Assembly (NCBI GenBank): GCA_914767885.1
Contig: CAJZBQ010000032.1
Coordinates: 186,001 to 250,000, forward strand
From: Blepharisma stoltei
Taxonomy: Eukaryota > Ciliophora > Heterotrichea > Heterotrichida > Blepharismidae
Reading direction: 5' to 3'
Length of the DNA: 64,000 nt
The notes under the pieces are model-generated. The model was not told where the DNA came from and did no database searches. It saw only the letters and a list, made by a program, of their open reading frames with translations. The first letter of the stretch is position 1. Each line of letters begins with the position of its first letter. Below are positions 39,919 to 51,300 of this stretch, piece by piece. Position numbers and translations under genes: made by a program.

Positions 39919-41887
39919 TTATTATTATATAATTAACATGGAAACTTATTTTTTTTCAAATGTTTCTCTGACATAGAATTCATTCCCACAAAATATTATT
40001 TATTGCTTTACTGTTGGTAAAACTTATACCTGCCATTTCTTTCATAGAAGTGTAAATTTATATAGGGATTGATATTCTTAATTTTTCTTTTGAATATTCT
40101 GTTTTAAAAGGAATCTACAACAGAAATTAATTTTTATAATAAATTAAAAAGAAACACTTATAAAACAATTGCGAAAGGAAATAATTTCATATATTTATCT
40201 ACCACAGATGCCGATTATAGTATTGCTTACCTAGATCCATTCATTTTCAAGTGATTTAATTGATAATGCTCGCTTTTTTCAGTGACCTTTTTTAGCTATA
40301 ATAGGTAAACTGCGCAAGTGGGTTAAAAACAGAGTGAATTGATTCTTTGATTAAAGACATTCACCTAGAAAACCATTATTCATAATACATTTGGTCGATG
40401 GGTCACAAGATTTGATAACAGATATGGCTCGGCATCAGTCTATTTCGAAAGGCTTGCATCTTGCTAGGAGAAGATTGCCTGCGAATTCATCACAGAAGTC
40501 ATTGACTATATTGCTAAAACCCATCAGATTTTAGGCTTTAGAGACATTAATAAAAATAATATAATCTAAAATCTAATATCTAAGAATTACCGTGCAAAAG
40601 GAAAAAATTTTAAATGATATTATAGATTAAGAAATATTATTCGCTCTTGAAAAAAGGGTATTTGAAAATATTAATGAGCATCATATAATAGATCAACAGA
40701 TATTCATAGTAGCTAAAGAAGGCATGAATTATGAAATAAATTATTATGATGCTCAAATAAAAATGATCTTATTAAAATTCGAGCTTTCAATTAGCTTATT
40801 TAATTTTTAATCTTAAAATAAAATTAAATGAATAAAAAGGTCATCAAGTTAATTGAAAATTATTGATTGGAAAAAGCCCTTACGCTTATCTCATATTTTA
40901 GGTATATTGAACTATTTAACAAATTTTTCTTTATGAAGAATTAGCAAGCTGCTTGAATATTTTGAAAATTATAAAAGCTATTCTCTTTGGAAGATAGCCC
41001 TGGGCTTTGAAATTTTCTGTAAGTAATCAAAAATTAGAATTTATATATTGATCAGAAGTTCTTTCAACAAATACCATTACGCTATGATATTTATAGGATA
41101 CTGGTCTAATAATGCGCTGGTCTTATAAAAAGTTTATTTTGGAAAATTGCATTATGAAATTTGCAATTTGGCTTCTCTAACACTTGAAGGGGCTATAAAT
41201 CGCATATTTTTCTGAAGCTTTGCAATCTGGATTGCTATTAGAAAAAAAGAATTTATACAAACAATAGTTGAGCTAAGAAATAGTTTTAGAAAAATGAAGT
41301 CAGTGCAATATAATTATTTTGCTTTAAATTAAGCTAATAAAGAACTAAAAATAACTTCTTGATCTTTTAAGCACCTTAATTTATTTATTTAAACTTTAGT
41401 GCTGCCTAATGCAGCATTTCTCTCTTTTAATTCCAAAAAAATTAAATTTAAATTCCAATTACCAGGGCAACTAAAAACTTTAATTGAAGCTTGAAGAAAG
41501 ATAAATTTAAAAATTGTAATTTATTTGTTAAATTTATGCCTCAGAGCCAAAAGCATAAAATTTTAGAAATATGAAATGATTGGAAAAGACATTATAAATA
41601 TTTTAAGACTAATAAATTAATCTTGAAGTTTTGAATAGTCATATTGCTTTTTAAATTGTTTAAGATAATTAAAATGAGCCCAAATTTTTCTCATTATCTG
41701 ATTTTGATCTCAGGAATTAAAGAGAACTTATAAGTTAGATTAGATTTAGAAAATTTTATCATTTCCAAATATTTAAATTAAAAAGCATAGAATTTAATCA
41801 TATTCAGATTAAGATGAACTTCGCAAATACAGAATACATCTAAAAATGAAACTGTTTACTTAAAATGATATAAATTATATTCCATAC
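39919..41887. other. Long intergenic spacer between copies 5 and 6
   Basis: Nearly 2 kb, AT-rich. Short open stretches exist but show no family resemblance and no codon-like conservation that I can see. No MITE ends, no tRNA. It may hold decayed gene fragments. Confidence 0.4.
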
Positions 41888-44800
41888 CTAAAGCTTTTCA
41901 GAGATCAAATCATCCGAGTTTTTGATGATTGACATTAATAATTTCAGCTTTGACAATCAACATTTTTCAGAATAAATGAAAGGATGATAAAAAAATATAT
42001 AGAGCAAAATCAATGCTGAAGAAAATATAACAGTCATGTAAATAAGCTTATACAGTTCGCTCTTTATGGTATCTTTTGAATCTTGGTCTACGATGTCATA
42101 ATTAACCCCAAAAGTTTCTTGAAGGGCTGTTTCATTTCCTATATAATTTGAATATGCAATGACAGTCCCTATGTTAGCGGGAGTCACTGATATATATTTA
42201 GCTTCCATATATATAATATTAGCAGCAACATAAGTTCCTAGATGCAGATAATAATCATCAGTTCTGATTGTTTCAAATCATCCTGTTTTCAAATCATCTG
42301 ATAATAATTTTAAAAAATCCTTGCTTCTTAATTCATGATTTGAAAGCTTAAACTCTTCACTGCTTGTGGAGAATTCTAGCTTTGAAGATGCAAGCCCATA
42401 TGAATTGGGAATCCATCTCAAATAGCTTGATGTGCCAATATCCCTTGCAAAGACACTCATACGTGATAAGAGCACTCTTCTTGCTAGTAAGTTTAATAGG
42501 AGCTTTGGGCGATTTATTAAATAGGTTTCACACTGGTCGTAAAGTGAGAATTTAAGAGTGAAATAATAGCATGAAGCTATAGCTAAAAATATGGAAATTC
42601 TTCAAATATATTTTATATATAGTTTTGAATGTATTTTTCTATAATATCTTTTTATTTTGGGATAATGATTCTCGATATTATTATCTTTTGAATAATTAAC
42701 GCCATGAACTTCTGATAATCTTTCAAGGCAGCTTTCTCTTAAATAAAAAAAGGAAATTTGTGATGATTGGTTAACAAAATTCCAAAAATTATCATTGCTT
42801 CTTGCCATTAAAATTGAGTATCCGATTAAAATTCCTGTAAAAATAGCTAAGAGGCCAAGCCCCACAAATATTAAAGCTGTTATCTTTGTATCAGTTTCTT
42901 TTACCCTATTAACTTCGCAATCCACCAATCCAGACATTGCTCCATGAGTAAATTCAAAGGTATATCCGAAGCTATTTAAACCGAAGAACCTTGCATCAAC
43001 ATTTGAATAGGTCTTATTTTGAGCAATCATATTTATAGCTTATGCGTTATAATAGATCATTATGGCCAAGCAGCATAATGACCAGAAAAGACATGGTCCG
43101 GGTAATTGCCTTATATAGTCTATGTCTGATTAAGTATCTCATACCAAAAGGAGATTTTCATTTTCGCCTATATTTTTGAAAGAAATTTGAGTAAAGCTTA
43201 TTATAATATAAAAATAGAGGCTAACAACGGTTTATTAAAGTGTAGGGGCTATACCAAATTATTTCCATGCTTTAAAAATATGCCAACTTCATCATAAAAA
43301 TTGAATTTTTCTATATGAGGCGAAGGGTCAAAAATTCATACAGGGATCACATTTTCTGTTACAATTGAAGAACTAGAGCAATAGCTTCAGTCATTGTAGT
43401 CAGATAAGATATATTCTCTCAAGTTCTTTATCTCATTTAGAGTATACTTGAAGTAGCCGAAATCTCTTGTAAGATTGTATATGTTAGACCTTTTTTCTGA
43501 ATCAATTGATCTTGCCAAGTCAGCAGAATTTACAAGATGGAACATTAATTTTCCAAAATGAGAAAATATTTCTAGATTACTTGAATGAGTTGTAACTTGG
43601 TAAATATACACGAGAACTGCTAAATTTGTACCGATGACTGCTAATATCTATGTAATTATTACAGATAAAAGAAGAATCTTTTGGAAAATTTTCATCTTTC
43701 TTGAGAGTGCTTCGATGTGCTTACTTGCGACTGCTGAATTAAAATTACTTGTTTTCGTGTTTGTAACACTAATTTGCTTTGATTTTTCTTCAGTTTTATT
43801 TAAATTATTATATTTTTTGCTAGGCTTTTCATCAATAAGCATATTTATCTCTTCTTGCTTTTCTTGGCTTGTCGAAATTAGTGGTATAAATTCCTGGTTT
43901 TTGGTGTCCAAGAAATCGAATGTTGAGCTTTGAGTAATTTTTTCCAAATCCTTTTGCGACAATTCTATTTTTTTAAAGTATTCAATTTGGCTTATGTCTT
44001 TCCCTACTTTCCAGAGATTAATTTCTTTTTCATCATGAATAATCAGGAGCATATGAATGGTTTTTGTTCTTAATTCTTTTACTGTATGAACTATGGCTAG
44101 ATTTTTCTCATTTTTCTTACTCCCCCCTCCATGAACGAACAAAACTATTGGAAAAATCCCTATTTTTGCCAAAAGCCCACTCTCCACGAGCGAGCAAAAA
44201 TTTTATGAAAAAATATTTTTATATATTAAATGATAATGAATCTTTAAAATATAAATTTTGCGAATTAAATAATATATGTTTTCTAATTTTGCGAATTGAG
44301 ATTTTTTTAAATTTCAAAAAAAAAATTAACCTTCGTGAGAGAACAAAATCAGTTTGCTCACTGAAGGGGGAGTTAATAATTAGTGGCTCAAAGGGTTTCA
44401 TTTCTGATATGTCTAGGTGAGGGATAAAATCTGAAATACACAAATTTTTAATGTTTGTCGTCGATGCTCCTATATAGTGGGAGAAAATCTCTGTGCAGTT
44501 GTATATAACTCCTTCTTCTGATATGAGGGCGAGCTGCCTACATGTAGTTATTGGACTTATAGATACTAAAAAGTAAGCATTATTATGAAATGCTGACAAT
44601 GATATACGAAATCTGCATTCTACCAAGTATCCCAAAGAGTTTTGGATAAAAAACTGCCCTTGATGAGCTATAGAAGTTTCCTATGTTTGGCGCTGTAAGG
44701 CCGATAAATTCTGATCGGAATTTATCTGTTGGTTGCACCAAAATCAATGCCTTGGTCGGACCAAAAAGCGATTTGGTCCGACGAACTTGGAAAGCTCCTG

Positions 44801-47599
44801 GGAAAATGTCTGCGCTTTCAGCGCTATATAGAGGAAACCTCTATATTTCTTTATCTATATATTCAATGAAGAATTTTTTCATAATAAAATAATGATCGAT
44901 TGAAAATACACTAGGAATATAATCATGCAAGTCAGTTCCCACCAAATCAGAAATAGTTCCTTTTAGCAATTGAGAAGCTTTACTATTGATATATGCAATT
45001 GTGCCAAAACTATTTTCATTAGCTGACACAAAGCACTTATTAATTACTCAGGTTTTAATGTTTCGCCTTCTCCCGAGAGTGATTTAGGCAGAGCTAACTT
45101 TAAACTCCAATTTGAGTTTTAGGGTATTTCTAAGTCACCCTTTTTTATCGGTTGGAGGCAATCCGAAATTTCTATGTGCCCTGAACTGGTAGTGTTGTCT
45201 GGTTCAAGGCTTGCTCTTTGTGCTTGCTCCGCCGAATCGCCTTCCTTTTCATAAGTGTCAAGTGATCGGCCTCATTTCTTCCTTGACCAGGAGCTTTACC
45301 ATATAATAAGACCATCTCTCTGCCATTTTGGATAAAGGTTCACAGGAAAGCAGAACCCGATAATAATAAATTGTCAAAGAATGGAACCGTTCTCGTTATG
45401 ACTTTATTCCAACAAATCTTTTTATAATAACTGATACAAGCAAAATGCCACTGTCTTCGAAAGAAGATATATTTGAATCATAAATTGTTGTAAAACTTAG
45501 TTGATGGTTTATACTTGCTTTAAGTCTGCTCATGCTGCTTGCCTGATCAAATTCACCTAACTCCCTTTGATTAGCGCACAAAATGTTTTTGCTCTCTAAT
45601 CAAGAATGCTTAAATTTATATCTAATTACAGAATGTAGAAATTCTTCCTGATTTCAGTTATCCTATTTTTAACGGCAAACAGGATGAAATTTAATCACTC
45701 GAAATCTTTTCTTCATTCATTCTAAAAATTCTATAAAAATTTTAAATATTATAGAATAAAAACTTATTATATGTATTCTAGAATGTAAGCTGTCTAAAAT
45801 TTAAAAAAATTAGTTATAGATTTCATATAATCATCATTATTTTGATATGAAATTATTATTTATAAATAATTTTTTTTGCTTGCTTTAATTTTTCTACAAA
45901 TAGTTGGCTAACTAAAGCAGAGAGGAAGATATTTTGCAAAAACGTTATATAAAGGTCGTAAAGTTCTAGATGCTTATGTTTTGCGATAAGTTTACCATAA
46001 AAATCTTTAAGCTCTAATAAGAGTGTGCAGCTTTTGATTGCCAAAAAGTGGATTTTTTTATATTGAGGAATACTTGCTGACAATTCAGATCCTAAGTCCA
46101 ACAGTGTGCAACAGACTTCAAAATCGTGAGCTTTGGTATTCTTTAGTTCTTCCAAATATTCTATATAAAGAGAATCAGTTGATGAATAATCCCTTTTGTC
46201 AATAATCTTGATTGCCTTTAATTCTTGAATAGTCCCTTCCAAAGTAGGCACTATCGATTTCTTTTTCGTCAGTTTAATTCTCGCTAATTTTTGGTTCTTC
46301 AAAGAAAATGAACAAAAATTAACTTCCCAAATAACAAGTAATTTGTCTTTTATGATTGTCTTATTTGTGTAGCAACCTGAAAAATATAGCACTTTCCCTT
46401 GAATAGCCCGATAACGGGCTGTCTTCATCCCGTTATCAGGCTATTCAAGGGAAAGAGCTATAATTAATTACTTGAGCTTTATCCTCTAATTCTTTATTGC
46501 AAAGCAAATGTCTTATGGATCTTTCAAATTCATATTGATTACTATCATTTACAACAGAATGTTTTTTATTGGCAATCTTTGTAATTAAAAATCAACTGAC
46601 AATTATAGCACTAATAGGCTGCATAAAAAAATTCAGCATAAAAATAATCCCTGCATTATCCATTGCTTTGCCTAGCATAACTGAAAATAATGATAAGCAC
46701 ACTGAAAACATTTCACAAGATTTTATACAGTTTTCAAATTTGTTGTAATAAGGCCATTTCCTTAAAAATTCTAGAAATATTCAAAAGGAAGCTATTGTAA
46801 AAGTAACCAGAAATCTAATAGGTTCTGTGTTTCCAAAGGAAACATAAGATATACTCATTGCAGTTTTGAAAATTAGAAGCTTTACATCTACTGAAGAGTG
46901 GGCTCTGACAGTCAAAATTTTTCTCCAAAGACCATGACGAGTATCAGCAGTAAATAATTCTTGAAAAAAAGCCAAAAAAATCAGAAAAAATATCAAAATC
47001 GGGCTTACTAATGTTCCAAGGACTCCATAAGCGAGTAAAGAAGGATCATGACTTCCATACAGCTCGCAAACTTTATCATAATTAAAAGTTGAGTATTTAA
47101 AAACTATAGAAAGTTCTATCAACGAAGGCACATATAATAATGTCGTTCAAACTAAAAATAATATTCTTAAAATTTTAACAAGTAATTTAGGGATCTTAAG
47201 TTCTGTAAATTCATTCACTAGCATTAGTAGCAATGCTCCAAAGCAAAGCATTAAAATGGAAGCAATAAAATAAAAACATAAGTCCATAATGCCAAAAAAG
47301 CTGCAAACATTAATAAGGTTAAAACAACTCACGAATTTTCAAAAACTGGTATAGCGATTTCATTCAGAAATATCCATATCTGGGTATCAAGCTAAGGCTA
47401 TCATTTGAAAGGATAAAAGGGTATTAATAAAAATTTCAACCAATAGCTGAGTATTCATGCTAAAGCCTTTGCTGTATTCTGACTTGAAAATTTTTCTGAA
47501 TAATTTAAATATATGTATTTTTCATTTATTAAGCAGCTTTTCTTGATAATTGAGCTTTTTAGAGCCTTCTAAAATTTCTGCTGGGTTGTCTGATAACAT
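41888..47599 (-). CDS. Array copy 6: TmcB-like multi-pass membrane protein with PAS domain
   Basis: About 1,398 codons after removing 43036-43253, 44120-44375, 44671-44845, about 45031-45438, 45560-45926, 46387-46462 and the intron 43648-43662; the frame is continuous across every junction. It starts MLSDNPAEILEGSKKLNY and ends NSDDLISEKL, TAG (position uncertain by one base). PAS: SANENSFGTIAYINSKASQL ... DLHDYIPSVFSIDHY. Its closest relative by eye is copy 7 (shared HGINYSKDN-type stretch, MSIIKN and SEKL ends). The usual DLWSEL Trp is Gly here. Probable membrane sensor; specificity unknown. Confidence 0.84.
43036..43253. mobile_element. IES, 218 bp (copy 6)
   Basis: TA at 43034-43035 and 43252-43253. 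Removal gives KHGNNLVNMIAQNKTYSN, matching HGDNLINMISQNKTYSN in copy 5. Short inverted ends TATAGC / GCTATA. Confidence 0.85.
43648..43662 (-). other. 15-nt intron, copy 6
   Basis: Coding strand GTAATAATTACATAG; in-frame TAG; conserved site. Confidence 0.92.
44120..44375. mobile_element. IES: CTCCGTGAG-family MITE, 256-bp short version (copy 6)
   Basis: TA at 44118-44119 and 44374-44375. Ends ctcccccctccatgaacg and ctcactgaagggggag. Removal gives FEPLIIKKNEKNLAIVHT. Part of the usual interior is missing. Confidence 0.85.
44671..44845. mobile_element. IES, 175-bp fold-back element, near-identical to the helicase IES (copy 6)
   Basis: TA at 44669-44670 and 44844-44845. Same sequence as 476-649 apart from a few bases (for example tatctgttgg for tatcggttgg). 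Removal gives EYIDKEIAHQGQFFIQN. Confidence 0.92.
45023..45440 (-). mobile_element. SINE-like insertion with imperfect ~10-bp duplication (copy 6)
   Basis: ctgacacaa / ctgatacaa flank about 400 bp. On the minus strand the body has ATTATTATCGGGTTCTGC and tgaacctttatccaaaatgg, matching the 31191 and 15583 elements. Removal restores GILLVSANENSFG. Confidence 0.72.
45560..45926. mobile_element. IES, 367 bp, degenerate, with one boundary TA changed to GA (copy 6)
   Basis: TA at 45558-45559; the other boundary is GA (45925-45926). Removal joins TFLQNI to LGEFDQASSMSRL as in the paralogs. Only a weak end similarity (actcccttTGATTAG / TTTAGTTAGC) and interior traces of the MITE family remain. Confidence 0.7.
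46387..46462. mobile_element. IES, 76-bp palindrome (copy 6)
   Basis: TA at 46385-46386 and 46461-46462. Arms TATAGCACTTTCCCTTGAAT and TATAGCTCTTTCCCTTGAAT pair over the whole length around a short loop. Removal gives AQVINYFSGCYTNK. Smallest insertion seen here. Confidence 0.9.
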
Positions 47600-48386
47600 T
47601 TTTATTGTTTAATTAAGGGATTATACAGCGACTTAAAAAAATATTCGCAGTTTTTATTTGAAGTTACAGAATCAGTATATTTGGTTTTAAATATTATAAA
47701 ATTAGAATTACTAAATCTTATAATAGCTTTAAGCTTATTTCTTATTTGGATTTAAAATTTTAATCAGTTTACTTTTAGATCATAGCATAGACAATTTTTG
47801 TTATATATGATCACTTAAGGATTAAAGATTATCTGTAGTGATGAATATATGTTGTTTTTAAATTAGGAGCAGTTTTACTTTTAAGAGAAAATAGTCATAG
47901 AAGAAAACATTAATTCTAATCCAGCATCGAAATGCACTGAGTGCTAAAGCTTAACAAAAATAAATAAACTTTAGTATTTTCGAGTTTTAGATAAACTTGA
48001 AAACTATAAATTATTTAAAAATCAAATCATACTCAGAATAATAAAATTGAACAATTAAATTTAATAAATTCTATGAATTGAAAAGCTAAAAAAGTCAGAC
48101 TCCTTAAGTATCATTATGAATTGGCATAATTTTTATAATATATTGGGTGCAAAAGAAGATCATTCATAGCGTCTAATGCATCACTCATCCTCGTACCAAT
48201 TCTTATGACTCATGAAGTGCCAACAAAATATTCTGGAAGCATTATAGCTAGCTATCAATATCGTTATATTACTAATAGAAAAGCCACTATAAAGTGGACA
48301 TATTTAGCTTTCAAAATGATAACTCTTATTTAATTAAATTTGAAATAATTGCAGGAAATAATTTATCTTAACAAAAAATATAGAAT
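47600..48386. other. Intergenic spacer between copies 6 and 7
   Basis: AT-rich, no gene, RNA or element ends recognised. Confidence 0.45.
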
Positions 48387-51300
48387 TTACAGCTTTTCAG
48401 AATTCAATTCCCCACAATTTTTGATAATCGACATTAATAATTTCAACTTTACCAGTGAACGTTTTTCATAATAAATAAAAGGAAGATAAAATAGCATATA
48501 TAGTAAGACTAGAGCTGAGGAAAATATCACAGTCACATAAATGAGCAGATTTAGCTCCTGATCTATAATCTCTTTTGAGTCCTTGTCTATAATTTCATAA
48601 TCTTCCCCCATAGCATTTTGAAGGGCTGTTTCATTTCCGATATAGCTTGAGTACACAGGGACAGAGGCATTACCAGAAACAGTGACCGAGATAAATTTAG
48701 CATCGATATATAAAATGTTAGAAGCTGCGTATAGGCCTTGTTTGAAGTAATGATCATTAGTATTCCTCTCTTCAAAAAACCTTTTTTTCATATCATCTGA
48801 CATTAAATTTAAGAAATCTTTTTTCCTTAAATCAGAATTTATGGCTCTAAACTCTTCATTGCTTGAGTTAAATTCATTTTTAGATGACTCGACTGCATAA
48901 GATTTTGGAAATAATCGCAAATTGCTTGACGTGTTAATATCTCTTGCAAAAACACTCATACGCGATAAAAGCGTTCGTTTTGTTATTAAATTGAATAGAA
49001 GTTTTGGACGGTTTCACAAATGATTTTCACAATGATTGTAAAGGTAAAACTTTAAAATAAAGTAATAGCATAAAGCTATAGCTAAAAATATGGAGAGTCT
49101 TCAAATGTATTTTACGTATAGCCTTGACCTTATTGCTCTGTAAAATGTTTTATTTTTGTAATGCTCAGCACCGCTATTTTTTGAATAATCAATTCCATGC
49201 ACTCTAGAAAGTCTCTCTAGACAAGCCTCTCTTAAAAATGAGTAAGACATCTGTGATGACCTTTTAACTATATTCCAAAAATAATCATTACTTTTGGTCA
49301 TTAAAATTGAATACCAAACTAAGATCCCAATAAATATAGTTAATAAACCAATTCCTACAAATACTAAAGCTGCAATCTTTCTATCAGTTTCTCCTACCCT
49401 ATTAACTTCACAATCTACTAGCCCTGCCATTGCTCTATGAGTAAATTCAAATGTATACCCAAAGCTATTCAAACCAAAAAATTTAACATCAGGATTTGTG
49501 TTTGACCACGGCTCATTGTTAACAACTGTATCAATTAAACTGTCCCCATGCTTTATAAATATGCCAACCTCGTCATAAAAATTAAAATTTTCTATATGAG
49601 GAGAAGGATCAAACATCCAGACAGGAATCACATTATCTGTTACTATTGAAGAGCTAGAGCAATAGCTTCAATCATTATAGTCAGATAAGATGAATTCTCT
49701 TAGATTCTTTAGCTCATTTATAGTTTCTTTAAAATACCCTAAATCTCTCGTGAGGTTATAAACATAGGATCTTTTTTCAGAGTCTATTGATCTCGCTAAG
49801 TCGGCTGAGTTTACTAGATGGAACATTATGTTTCCGAAATGAGTAAAAACGTTAAGAGAGTTTGAGTGAGCTGTTACTTGATAAATATACACAAGAACTG
49901 CTATATTTATAGATATAACAGCCAATATCTATATAAAGATTACGCATAAAAGAAGAATTTTTTCAAAAACTTTTAGTTTCCTAGATAGAATTTCAATATT
50001 CTTATTAACAATTGCTATATAAAGCTTACTTGTTGCTGAATTTGATACACTGCTTCCCTGAATGTTTGATGTTTTTTCCTCAGTATACTCGAAATGATTT
50101 AATCTTTTTTTTACATCTTCACCAAAAAGTCTATATGTTTCTTCTTGTTTTCCATGATTAGGAGACATTACAGGAGTAATATCCATGCTTTTTAACCCCA
50201 CGTCTAGATAGTTACTTGATATATATTGTCTAGCTTTGGCTTCCTCGTTGCATACCAATATATTTTTTTTAAAATATTCAATTTGGCTTATATCTTGTCC
50301 GTTTTTTCATAAACTTATTTCTTTTTCATTATGAACAATTAGAAGCATGTGAACGTCTGTTGTTCTAAGCACTTTTATTGCATGAATTATTGCAATCTGC
50401 TTTTCATGCTGCTGAATAATTAATGGCTCATAGGGTTTCATTTCTGATATGTTTAAATGAGGAATAAAATCTGTTATGCAAGAATTTCTAATACTGCTTG
50501 CAGTTGCTCCAACATAATGAGGGAAAAGCTCTGTGCAATTAAGTATAACTCCTTCCTCGGATATCAATGCAAGCTGCCGATTCACATTTATTGAACTCAA
50601 AGTTACTAAAAAATAAGCATTATTATGAAATGCTAACAATTTTATCCGAAATTTGCACTCGACTAAATTCCCTAAAATATTTTGGATAAAAAATAGCCCT
50701 TGATGTGATATTTCCTCTTCTATATATTCTATATAAAAATTTTTCATATAATCTTTGTGATCGAGAGCATAAATACTTGGAATATAATCATGCAAATCAG
50801 TTCCTATCAAATCCGAAATTGTCCCTTTTAGCAGCTGAGATGCTTTATCATTTATATATGCGATGATACCAAAAGCATTTTCGTTGGCATAATAATAAAA
50901 TGATTGTGTACGAAAATGATTTACTACGTAAACCTTTCCTCCTCCTCTCATTTATTATTATGGGGTTATGCTTATCTGGCACACCTTTATACACAAATTC
51001 CAAATATAGTTTATCATAAGAAGTCACTTTACCCAGAATTTTAGGACATGTAGGAATTTTAGCTTAGCACACCCAATGATGGTGACTCTTAGGAAGAACA
51101 CGTGAATTACTCAAGTCTAGAGCGAAGTTAAAGCAACCATTGGAGGCTTTCTAGCCCTTTTGGTGGGGTCTCTGGAATGATTGCTGGACAAGATGGCTAC
51201 TGATGTCATCAATATGGAGTTAAAAGGGAAGTTTTTATATTACTCCCTGGAGAAGAGAGTACCATTCAAAACTCTGAGTAATTAAATTAATGCAATTTAA

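Noticed and set aside
39919-41887. A decayed ninth array copy
   Set aside because: I found none of the family's conserved blocks in any frame.
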